A stretch of DNA of 64,000 nt. It comes from Diphasiastrum complanatum (lineage: Eukaryota > Streptophyta > Lycopodiopsida > Lycopodiales > Lycopodiaceae). A program made the position numbers and the translations under genes. The stretch's first letter is position 1. Each line of letters opens with the position of its first letter. Below, one piece after another: positions 38,519-48,649 of this stretch. The stretch covers positions 20,523 through 84,522 of the forward strand of contig MU832155.1 in NCBI GenBank assembly GCA_029204225.1. The letters are read 5' to 3'. The notes under the pieces were generated by a model. It was given only the letters and a program-made list of their open reading frames with translations, was not told where the DNA came from and did not search any database.

Positions 38519-40035
38519 CTATTCATCATCAGATCTTGTATCAAATTCTATGGTAGTATTGTCATGAAGAAATTCTCTGCTAGCGTATGCATCTAATAGA
38601 TGTGCATTATCCTTATTTCCACTAAGCTCAATATAAGTGGAATACAATGAATAATGGGAGCTCCTTAAAGGAACATTCCCATCGGTAAAGCCTAAAATGT
38701 TCAAAACATAAGATCTTTTGACAAAAATGATCTTATTTGTCTTAACAAATTTATGTCCTCCTAGATAAAATGATAAAGCTTTAACTGCCATTATAAGACT
38801 CTCCCCAACTGGGCTCAGCTTGGAATGAGCAATACAGATCTCATTCTTCAAGAAATGCCAAAGATAGTGGCCCAGTCCATGTCCCTCTGGAACGAGGATG
38901 CATGCTGTCTGAAAGCACCTCGTCTCGCAACAAAATCATCTATTATGAGAGCATGATTGCAATAGAAAATATGTTAGAAAAAACACATTCAGTGATTGAA
39001 AATATTCAAATGCAAGGAAGATTAAACACTTGCACATTCTTCATCATCAGCAGCAACCAGATCATGATGATCAATATAATGACCACGTACTGAAGTGAAA
39101 TCATCAGTGAAATGCATTAATGATGGACAAGGGAAGTCCATATGGGATTGAAATGCTGTGAATTCTTCATTGGATGGTCTGCCTTGCCCATCCTTAGCTA
39201 TATTTGGTAAAGTCTTATTCAGGCATTCTTCACCGGTCATAAGACCCTCCTCATCATCAAAATCAATACCAGCAACAAGGTCATCTGTCTCAAAATCTAC
39301 AAAGTCGGAGAATTTGAAAATTCTGCCAGATAATAAACATAGAACCTCGTCCTCACGATAGTAAAAAAATTTACATAAATCAGCAGTAGTAAGATATACA
39401 TTGTCATTAATATAATATACAAGCAAATTGAGAAGACATTTTGAATCCTCCATAGACTTGGATTCATCATCAGATGTATTTTGGCCGATGAAAGAATCCC
39501 GGAGAACATCAGTATTCAGATCAATGAAGTCACTTTCTTTATCAGGAGTGTCGATAAGAAAGTGACTGATATCCTTAATGGCTGACTGAATAGAGGAGGG
39601 TGCAAAAGGATGGTCAGCAATAGGAACTTCATCATCATTTGGGATCTGAACTAACAGAAAAAGTACGAAACCACTCTGATATTCAACCAATCGACATTTC
39701 TTGTTGCAATACGGACTCATAGAACTACTTTTGAAAAGATCAAACAATTTGGTGAACATTCTATCCAGTCTATGTCTAAAAGTTGAGAAGAAATGAACAA
39801 GATCAGTATAATACATGTACTGGAGTTGACCTATGGAGAAAACAGGCTTGCTAAGTATATCTCTGAATCTGACATAATGTTCATAAAATACGTCAGAATT
39901 TGGTTGTGCAGTCCTGAAAACATGTAGATATGGCCTGAATAGACTGTGAAAGTAGTCTAGGTTTTCAGTAATCCCAAATTTACTCAAAAATAAACTCAAG
40001 CCTGATTCTCGTGAGGATGATGAGGAAGAGGCCAT
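38519..40035 (-). CDS. Unknown two-exon gene, divergent from the histone/Ulp gene
   Basis: The main exon runs from the ATG at 40035 to 39022 (337 codons): a Ser-rich start, a Phe/Tyr-rich helical part, then a strongly acidic C-terminal half. A second coding block at about 38908-38519 (minus) begins after a good acceptor (GTGCTTTCAG) with ACILVPEGHGLGHYLWHF and ends in an acidic tail TRSDDE. A splice from the end of the first block to this acceptor would give about 460 residues, but the donor is weak. I recognise no domain, signal peptide or membrane segment. It shares an 827-bp divergent promoter with the histone/Ulp gene and has no in-frame stop, unlike its neighbours. Absence of repeats in the protein suggests a real gene or a TE-carried ORF. 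Confidence 0.5.
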
Positions 40036-40862
40036 GGCAGTAGCGTGAATATCGCACTATTGCACGCGGGAGAACTGAACCAAAACTAACTATCAAAATG
40101 GTGCAGAAGATGGATATGTACGATAGATAGATATAGAGTATCACACTTGTGCGTGAGTAGGTATAGTTGCAAGCAAACGGACAGCAATGAGCACGCACAA
40201 AAGCGATATGTCGCGAATTTCAAGAACGCAAAAGGTAGAAAATTATTCGATTTTCGTGCCATTTATACTAAATTTTTGCACGTGTGGTCAACAGACTTAT
40301 GACACATGTCTACTTTCAATTCGACAACAGTCGTAGGCACGTGTGAGATGACACTTGGACACATGTGAAATGACACCTGAACACATGTCACGTGTTCATT
40401 CGATTGCTCATAAACACATGTCGCTCTCGCATTCAATCGTACAAATCCCACACGTGTAATGTGACAGGGTGACATGTATCGCTCGCGCATTTGTCCGTAC
40501 AACTCCCACACGTGTGACAGGACGTTCTTTAGCACGTGCAAACCCCGATATAAAATCACAAATTTCGATGAATTTTTTTCACTTTTTTTTCGCTCCGCAT
40601 ATCGCATTTGTGCGTGCCCTTCACAATCAAAATTTCTCCTATTGTCTTCCATGCGCACAGGTCCGATACGTCTACCTACGTGTCACCCCATATCGCACTT
40701 GTGCGTCTTTCCTCAAATCTAATCGTTCTCTCTAATATTCGGCTCGCATAGGTCTAACATACCGTACATTCTGTCCGTACATAGCGGTCCTCTGCGAGTT
40801 CTTTATCATCCCTTCTCATCCTAACCTTCACGCACAAGTCCGCTATCACATAGTTCACACCC
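40036..40862. promoter_or_regulatory. Divergent promoter region, CpG-rich with many G-boxes
   Basis: This lies between two head-to-head genes. It is much richer in CpG than its surroundings. It holds numerous CACGTG or CACATGTG-type hexamers from 40277 to 40540, including an exact CACACGTGTG at 40507-40516. A second motif, close to CGCACTTGTGCG, appears near 40139-40154, 40601-40616 and 40691-40706. Such clusters usually bind bHLH/bZIP factors. The ends of the genes on each side start with plausible ATG contexts (CCATGG at 40863). Confidence 0.55.
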
Positions 40863-42614
40863 ATGGATAGGAGAAGGCAGACAAGGAGAGACTTCTTCTC
40901 TCCTAGCTCATCCTCATCTCCTGCGGTTGCCATCACACCACCTGCTAGACCTAGAACGTGCAACCGCAACAGGTGGCTCTTTGAGATACGCAAGTATCAG
41001 AGGTCAACAACTATGTTAATCCCAAGAGCTCCATTCTACCGTGCTGTCCAGAATATAACAAGAAATAATCTCGGACAGCACGTTAGATTCACATCGAGTG
41101 CTCTTCAGTGCCTTCAGGAGGCTGCTGAAGATTATATTAGCCTTTTTTTTTAGGATTCTTTTTTGCTTGCCATCCATACCAAGAGGGTTACCATAATGCC
41201 CAAGGATTTTCAGCTTCTGATGAGAATGAGGGATAGGTACTGTAGAATACATGTATCTCAGCCTGCTACTCCTAGACCAACTCTTGTAGATAGGACTCAT
41301 CTTCCTACGAAGCGTCCTAGGAAGCAGACAACCCCCAAGCGTGCTCCTACGAAAGTGAAGCCTAACCCTTCAAATTTGATGAAGCCTATCCCAGAATCCA
41401 TTGTAGATAATGCTACTGTTGATAATGCTGTAAATATAGCTATCTCTGTTTTGGATACTCCTATAATTGTTGTAGATACTACACATCCACCACCTCCTCC
41501 TCCCAATTTCTATACATATATAGATTCGAATAATTATCTTAAATTTGAAAAAGACATATCGGATGCTATAGATACAATTGGTACTCCTTTTTGTTTTAGA
41601 CTAGATGAACTTGATTTTAGTATTAATTTTAGAGTTCTAGATTGTCTGGATCTCAAAGACAGATGGGCTTCTATCAGTGATCATGTGATAGAGTCCAGGC
41701 TAACACTCTTGCAATTTGACATTGCAAGAGATTCATTAAATGAGTTGCTGGTGCTGAGTAACTTTCTGCTCCAGGCCTTCAAGGAGAATAATGGCACATT
41801 GTCACGGTGTCTGACAAGTGGATTCACACCAGCAACAAAGTATCTGGTCATTCCTTATCATACCAAGTAAGATATATTAAGTGCTTCTTCCTGTTTTATG
41901 CATTAAGATTAACATTTTCAATTTAAATAGTTCTTAGAATTGCCGCTAAAGTATTTTCAATCTTATTTTGCAGTGACCACTGGAGTTTAAACTTGATCTC
42001 TATTAAGAGATCTGTAAATAATATTATTAAATGTTTTTGTGTCAAGATGAAATTGGCGAGAAATACGCATAAGGATGTAGATATATACATTCCATATATA
42101 AGTAAATATATTCCTACAGACGTTCCCCATTCCGTGGACTGGCAGATCGTCAGCTTGGAGGTAAACTCTGTCTTTCTTAATAGCATTTTAAAATCAATAT
42201 TCTAATGAAATATTTTTAATCTAATTTATTCTGTTTCATAATTGATTTCTTGTGTGCTGAATTATTTTGCAGTCACCCCAGCAAAATGATTCATTCAGTT
42301 GTGGGTGGTACACATTGTACAATGCCAAGTTGTTTTTTGAGTGGTTCATCCTTCAACAAGATGTTTATATTTCTAAGGTAACAAATTCTATTTATTCTTA
42401 TTTTGGAATCATGATTAGTTTTCTATTCAGGTGATGTTATTGGCCATTACTAATACATAAATATTCTATTTTGCAGTTTACACTTCTTGAGTACACATCA
42501 AGCCAGGTGTACAGATTTAGACAAGAAATTATCCTGAGTATACTGGCTAGGGCAAGGCTTCAACCTCCCGTTATTGATGATGGTGCAAAGGATGATGTAG
42601 TTGCACTAAATTAA
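40863..42614 (+). pseudogene. CENH3-like histone fold fused to a Ulp1-type protease domain
   Basis: Four exons with clean GT-AG introns and matching phases: 40863-41866, 41974-42160, 42273-42377, 42477-42614, 477 codons. Residues about 40-123 follow histone H3 from the alpha-N helix (EIRKYQRST..LI) through QEAAEDYI to AIHTKRVTIMPKDFQL. The H3 tail is absent. Loop 1 is one residue longer than in H3, and AAED plus KDF are CENH3-like. A basic linker (KRPRKQTTPKR) and a proline run follow. Residues about 255-430 resemble a C48 peptidase: H337 in DHWSL, Q401 and C407 in QQNDSFSCGW at the correct spacing of six. The usual catalytic Asp 17 residues after His is not there (Lys354). Codon 97, at a position that is Glu in H3, is TAG; the frame is otherwise open. 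It could be a nonsense mutation, read-through or an unusual splice (TTTTTTTTTAG resembles an acceptor). Function is inferred only: chromatin-targeted SUMO protease or TE protein. Confidence 0.7.
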
Positions 42615-43147
42615 TATCAGAAAAAATATAGATAGCATAGAACAAAAATACATGTATAGACTTCATAGAAAAATATACATTGATATATCAAATGCTGCTC
42701 CAGTTTATGAATTTGGGAGCACAAAATACATGTACAGATGCCCAACTTGGGCTTTCACTTATTGAATGAAAGGGTGTATACACATATTTTTACTAAAGTT
42801 TATTTGAAACTATTGTTCTCTCACAATCGTGATTGTTGTAGGTAGATCTTTGCAGCACATTATCAGCTCCTATCTTTTTCGCATCTGTGACATGGCAAAT
42901 ATCTGTGAATGTGCAATTGTAGATGATGACATTTTCTATTATTTTGTTCTATTTTGAAATGGCAATAAACATAAAGTATTTACGAGTCTTCCATTGATGA
43001 TAAACCTGAAATATGTTGGTAGATTGGTTTGTAATAGCATGAGCTCTGTTTTGATAAAATCAAGCTTTCAGTGCTCTTCCACCTCAACCATAGTCAAATA
43101 TTCCTCATTGTAGATAATGCTTATCTCCATTCGGTTTGTGTGACCAT
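42615..43147. other. Intergenic region between two convergent genes
   Basis: AT-rich, no ORF or domain. It presumably contains the 3' ends of both genes. Confidence 0.4.
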
Positions 43148-44193
43148 TTAGTTCAAAGTCTTGATCCAGTGGTAGCCATGTACCTTTATTTTCTTGTATA
43201 TCTGGTAGCTAAATGTGAGACTGAGCATTTGCTTTTCGATATGATAACGAAACATCATTGAGGACTTTTTAATCTCGCATTCTATGTCATTATTTGTTTT
43301 ACTATCCCAGCCTTGATCCATGAGATCTGACAAAGTCTCATCTGATAAATCCTTGCAAACAAATAAAGTTGGTGTCCTACGAACACTAGCACTTGAGAAA
43401 AAATCAACAAATGTATGCAATGAGATAAACCAACTTAGGGGAACAATTTTCGAGCCTGTGCTTATCTTCATAGCATTTTTAATATCAATGAGTAGCTTGC
43501 ATCTCAAGGATTCAAAAACAATGTTGTCAGGAGTAGGCCACTCATCACTTTGAAAACTAGGCAATGGAATTGCTTCGAGCTTGCCAAAGCTTCCATCTAT
43601 TTGTGGCGTATATAAAGATTCATAAAAATAGATACCACAATCTGCAAGTTCCTTTGGACTTCTTCCTCTGTAATGTAGCTTTCCAACATCAGAGTGAATC
43701 ACATCTAATATTCCTGCAAGTGATTGTGCATGCTCCCATTCACTTATGCATGATTGATATAAATCTGAAAGAAGAAAACAATGTTGAAGTATTCAAATCA
43801 TAATCTGAAGAGCATCAATAAAGGAAATCACCTATGATTGCTATAGAGTGCATATGTTTTGATATACTTACAATTACATTTTTTATGATCATGAGGATTG
43901 ATATCATGTACTTTGATTTTTGAATGCATATATACATGTTGCACTAAGACTTCTGATATCGATTGACCTCCCAGGGTAGTCTTAAACTCCAAAATTTTTG
44001 CTTTCTAATAAGATTTGTAAGTCATTTTTGCTCTTTTCTTTTGTCGAAAATTGCCCTTTGATGATGGATGTAGCAATACCCATGAGTTCTTCATATATTT
44101 TGTTGGCTTCCAGTTATCAGCTTCATCCTTCTCATTGTAAAGAATCACAGAATCGATTGTAGATCTGGGTCTCCTCGCCATTGCTACTTTCAA
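43148..44193 (-). pseudogene. Unknown two-exon gene (312 codons) with one in-frame TAG
   Basis: Exon 1 is 44193-43872 and exon 2 is 43764-43148, joined by a 107-nt intron with GTAAGT donor and TTTCAG acceptor; phases match exactly. The product starts MKVAMARRPRSTIDS and has a short basic patch (RQKKRAKMTYKSY). A TAG at 44005-44007 (codon 63) interrupts an otherwise open frame and could be a former CAG. No domain recognised. A second, more decayed copy lies inverted at 21334-21900, so this gene is either duplicated or carried by a repeat. Without the stop it would be a soluble protein with no signal or membrane segment. Confidence 0.55.
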
Positions 44194-44640
44194 AGCTTGG
44201 GCGCCAAAAATCTCTCTGATATGTTACTTAATTTTAATTTTTCGTATCACATTTAATCTAATGTGAATGCCAACATAGTCACAGTTACTGCGTATACCAT
44301 ATTTTATGTAACTGTACATACTATATTTCTATAACTGTAACTAATATAGTATAGTTAGAAAATTTCATTATACTAACCAACATAGTAAAGTAAATTTAAC
44401 TTGAGATATTGATGTCGGGCATATTAGCACGTGTCATAAAAGAGAGATTCATGTACTAACCATCCCTCTGACATGCTATCTTCTGACACACAAAATCTTT
44501 TAAAACTTTCATGTATCTTTCCATAAAGAACATCCACCTAAAAAGTCACAAATGGTTAAAAATAAGTGTTTTATTTAATGGGTTCATATATCAATTGATT
44601 TAGTTTAAATACACATGCAAAAGAAAATTTATGCACTTAT
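44194..44640. other. AT-rich spacer with short internal repeats
   Basis: Contains repeated words around 'ctgtaac' and 'atagta' (44270-44400). No gene. It could be a subterminal region of a DNA transposon, but I could not match ends. Confidence 0.35.
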
Positions 44641-44839
44641 ACCTAGTGTGCACTAGACCAGCAATAGAAACTTCTTCAACCAAGTGCACCAATAAATGCA
44701 CTTGTCAATCCATGATGGAAGTCAAAAAATATCTCTCAAACATGCACACAATCTCCACCATATCCTCATGTCTCTTGTGAAGATCCATCTCATGGATTTC
44801 TTTTGAACACATCCATCTACAACATATTCAATCCATTTT

Positions 44840-45660
44840 ATATCTATTTGAATTTCCAATCAATAAATACTAAATAAAAAAATGCACCAAGTACATGTAA
44901 ATACCTGAGAATGATTGATAGTTTGTATATGGTCTCACAAATATCTTTTGACAGGCACCCACGAATTGACAATGGATAGATGAATTGAATCATCTTTAGC
45001 CAATCATGAGATTTGAAACCTTGCAACTTTCCGTCCACTATGAATGATGACCGTAGAGAATGGACAAAACTAGTTGGTGTTCTAATGTCATGAATAATGC
45101 AGCGCACATGGTTAAGCTCCTCCTTAGTGAATGTCCAAGGTACTATTGGAGCATGATTTTCACCATCCTTTATCCAATATTCTTTTTGGTGTTTGATTCT
45201 TTTAAATCATGCCTTGCAACAATGGTATCTTTTTTACCAATCAAGTGTTTCCAAATAGATTCACCCACATTTCTAAATATGTGCATGGGATCAAGTAGGT
45301 GATTAATCAAAAGGTTATTCCAATATTCCAAACGATGAAATATAGATAATCTTTTCATACCATCGATTGGCTTTGCTTGAGATTCCTCCCATAGTTTTCG
45401 CCAATCTTCCATAGACATCATCTTTGGAGGCATCTCTCTCTCAACTCTTCCTCCAAAACCTCTTCTATGAGTGTCTCTAAATGGATGGCCTTCATGCAAG
45501 TATTTACGATGATTTTCATAAACCACTTTTTTGAGACTATAAGAGTATCTTCCCATAAGATTTGGCCCGCACAAAAAACAAGCATTTTTTTCAGCCGTTT
45601 GAAAGCTTGCCCAACAAATGGATACTGCTATTTTTGACAATATTTGCATCCTTTCTTGAC
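44840..45660 (-). pseudogene. CACTA (En/Spm) TNP2 transposase fragment
   Basis: Frame 45649-45170 contains FHRLEYWNNLLINHLLDPMHIFRNVGESIWKHL and then KDTIVARHDLKES. This is the hallmark of the plant TNP2/Transposase_21 region (LPYW..L..RHNLDVMHIEKNV.E, then K...ARLDL). A second frame, 45107-44844, continues with SFIVDGKLQGFKSHDWLKMIQFIYPLSIRG, the typical KSHDC...L..LLP.A.RG block. A frameshift lies between at about 45110-45170. No ends (CACTA...TAGTG) were found, so this is an internal fragment and cannot be active. Confidence 0.85.
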
Positions 45661-45760
45661 TATTATCTCTATGACATTGCTACTCCAAAAGGTTTGTGTA
45701 GATTGTACAAGTGCATTGAGGAACAAATCTCAACTAAATGTTAGTTGGCGATAGTTTGAA

Positions 45761-45984
45761 TAATTGGACTTGAAGAGAGAAAACAAGTACAAGTACTTCA
45801 TGGGATGGTATTTCAAGACAGCTAAAAGCATCAATATTTAAAAAACCAATGAGTTAATATACAAATTATTAAGCTTAGGTCTAGACTGAATTTAGTGAGC
45901 ATGATGTGCCTAGGGGTGGGGATTCATAGGGCTTTTTGTTATGCTTTGATCATGGCGAAAATTGGACAACTATGGCAACACATG
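45761..45984. other. No gene seen
   Basis: Short AT-rich spacer between the CACTA fragment and a repeat copy. Confidence 0.35.
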
Positions 45985-46443
45985 TGTATGCAAAATTTAT
46001 TAGAGAATTATCATTGCTACGTGTGATTTTAATGTGGTTAATAGAAAGGCCTAGATTTTTTGTTAGAGATTGGTTAATAGATTGAAGGGGTTTTCCTCCA
46101 ACAAAACACACATGATTCATGACAAGTTGAAACCCAAGTATATAGTTGCAAGCTATACAAACATTCCAATGTAGGACAAAAAAATACGACAAACAAGAGA
46201 GATCATGCCTATTTCATCGGAAGTAGAGTATGCTTTATCACACAAAAATTTACATCAAGAGCCAACTTTGAATGACTCACAAACTTTTGTGTTATTGTCA
46301 AGATTGTACACATAGGTCATGGATCAGCATATGTTATCCATGACAATGCCACCAAGAGACATATCTTTTGAAACTTTGGGTCTAGGATCCACAAGAGATT
46401 TGATAAATTTGTAGCCATCCATATTATAATTTCTAGAATGCCT
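45985..46443 (+). repeat. Repeat Y, inverted partner of 52762-53215
   Basis: About 455 bp that recurs in reverse complement at 52762-53215. Shared words include 'caacaaaacacacatgat' and 'ccaccaagagacatatc'. No ORF or domain. Confidence 0.8.
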
Positions 46444-46464
46444 TCTAGATGTTTTTCTATTTTA

Positions 46465-46794
46465 TAATTTCTTCCTCAAATGTAATTTGGATGTGGTATC
46501 CCTGATACCATAGAGAGTTGCTAGGATGTCTCATGCATTGTTAGCAGTCTGAGCATCACATATGTGAATGATTTGATTGTCTCTCATGTTGAGAGTGATG
46601 TAGGCAAATGCCTTGCCATCTTTTAGTCTCCATTTGGTGATAGTGGCTACATCACCCTCTGGTTTAACCTTAGTGCCATCAACAATGTCCCACAGTTCCT
46701 TGGCTAATAGTATGGTCTTCGTTTTGAACTTCCAGAGATGGTAGTTACTTCCATCACGTCTCATGATGACAAAAGAACTAGAAGGTAGAACCAT
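46465..46794 (-). pseudogene. Copia gag N-terminal fragment
   Basis: From the ATG at 46794: MVLPSSSFVIMRRDGSNYHL, then WKFKTKTILLAKELWDIVDG, the opening of plant copia gag. A TGA (46528-46530) stands where Trp is expected (ANNA[W]DILATLY), after which about 20 more codons (GIRDTTSKLHLRKKL) follow before a stop. This family differs from copia-1 to copia-5. Its leader and LTR follow to the right and match 1-480. Confidence 0.75.
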
Positions 46795-46925
46795 TCTGGA
46801 TGAATGAGACTGTTGGTAGATACAATGATTTCATAATATTGTTGGCTGCATGCTTGATAGAATGACGACATGGTAGAGAAAGTCTTGATAATCTGTAGAC
46901 AATGTGCATATTACTGAACTGCCCA

Positions 46926-47320
46926 CTCTAATACCATGTCAGAAATCGATGATATTTGCAACGGAAGACTGAACAAGTGGGCAGTAGGATCGGAAGTGCC
47001 ATAGTTAGCAGCAAAACATTCAAAATGAAGAAATAAAAATGTGCAATGGAACAACAATTGAGTGTAGAAAAAAATGTACTCTGATTAATATCCACAAGGA
47101 GTACAATCACATGAAGTGAAAACTTCAGCTGGCTATAGAGTGAAAACTCTGATCGTTGTGTGTGATAACACATGCAACAAACTAATCTGAATGAATTGAT
47201 AGAAACAATTATCAGATGTTTTGATATCATTAGATTTATTAGAATTGCTAAAGAAAATTTTTGATGAAGATACATATCTTGATATACTACTCAAAATATT
47301 TAAAACTTATATTTTCTACA
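46926..47320 (-). repeat. Copia primer-binding site and LTR fragment (pair of 149-480)
   Basis: The minus strand reads TGGTATTAGAG at 46926-46936, a variant initiator-Met site, then the LTR starting TGTCAGAAATCG at 46937. It matches 149-480 up to about 47290. The end near 'ttttctaca' (47319) is a guess. Confidence 0.6.
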
Positions 47321-47339
47321 ATTATTAGTGACTGCCTTT

Positions 47340-47600
47340 GACTGTACAATGTAGGCGGACTATCAACGCAAAGTCATTGGGTCGGATTTTAGATCTCCCA
47401 TATGGAATTTTACAAAGTATCGAAAATTATACAAAGGATCGAAATTTTACAATGGGATCAAAAATTTATATAGGGTCGGAATTTTTCAAGGTCGAAAAAA
47501 TTAGACCCATTCCGATCCAATCCAGAGTCAAAAAAATTAGACATGATCCAATCCGATCCAAGGTCCAGGGTCGGAAAATCTCTGTTTGTTAGGTTTGACA
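47340..47600. repeat. Degenerate GGGTCGGA / TTCCGATCC short repeats
   Basis: Words such as gggtcggattt, aggatcgaaatttt, gggatcaaaaattt and gggtcggaattttt recur about every 25-30 nt, followed by their complements (ccgatccaatcc twice). The block is thus both tandem and partly inverted. No gene. Confidence 0.5.
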
Positions 47601-47754
47601 TTGGGTCGAAGAAATGCAATACTGGATTTTTCAATCTTTTAGAAAAACTCAAGCCTTCTATTTTCTTGGTGTTGTAACGTTTTCAAGATGCTTATTAATG
47701 AATGGATTTGAGGCTGAGCTTTGAATTCCAACAAAGCCATTTTTTCATACAATA

Positions 47755-48600
47755 TGTAGATAAACACACATTATTGAGCTTTATGTATGTCGAGAAAATT
47801 TTACTCAAAGTATATCAAGTCTATGAATGTCGTTAGATCACATAATTTTGAAGTTTTATTGAACATAGATCCTCGTATTTTAAAGATTATATCCATGAGG
47901 GCGTCTTATTGCTATAGTTGAAAATTTCCAATCAAACTTGTATAAAAAAAGGTTTGTTTGCCTTCATGGCCACATGTAGAAAAAATGACATATTCACAAA
48001 ATGTCCTGCATGGAAGGTGGGAGAATGCCCATATTGCATTAATGTGAGAGATTTTTAAGCCTTTGTGTGGCCATGCAAGAAACCATAGAATGCATAACTA
48101 TTATCCATGAGTGTATAAGTGCTTTCACCTAGCTCCCATGCATATGTAACCCAACAAGAATCAAGACAATAGTAAGGTGGATGTGTGCTATCTAAAAGAT
48201 GGTAATTCCAACCACAACTCCAGCCTGGGTCCTACCCTCCTTGAAGGGTGCTAGTACTATTTACCTAATGACTATGTGTGAATAGAAAACTTACTTATTT
48301 AACAAGATGAGGATGGTGTGCACTTTGGACAATGCTTGGTGATGCTCCTAGGCCACCAATGATGCTTTGTAGTGGTCCCATGATAGGGGTGACATGTAGC
48401 AAAAAATGTATTTTGCACCGCTATCGAGGGTGTAGGGCTCCACCCTCATCCAATAGTCCACAACCCTCTATCATGGTGAAGATATCCATGACACAACCAT
48501 TCTATATCATTGGGCCTTGTATAGAATATAGTCCTATGTGGATTGCATCGTGGTGGGGCCATGAATGCCATGGACATGAACAATTACAAAAATAGTACTA
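47755..48600 (-). repeat. Inverted-repeat arm (partner 50640-51560)
   Basis: The reverse complement of this block is found at about 50640-51560 and in part at 54280-54960. Shared text includes the 'accctctatcatggtgaagata' region, 'gggcattc.cc.ccttccatg' and the repeat-X words at 47755-47950. The two arms enclose about 2 kb holding the ginkbilobin-like gene. Confidence 0.75.
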
Positions 48601-48649
48601 ACTTCCTAAATTATGAAATAAACAAAGGGACAAAAGAAAAAACCAGGTG

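Noticed and set aside
38902-39361. Plus ORFs opposite the unknown minus gene
   Set aside because: Short antisense shadows of the 337-codon minus exon or its intron.
40469-40735. Overlapping plus ORFs (40469-40735 and 40474-40722) in the divergent promoter
   Set aside because: Two frames are open by chance in CpG-rich sequence; no domain, and the histone/Ulp ATG lies downstream with better context.
46490-46530. A 'ccctgatacc' word resembling a tRNA primer site
   Set aside because: It falls inside the copia gag coding frame (YGIRD) and has no LTR beside it; the true site is at 46926-46936.
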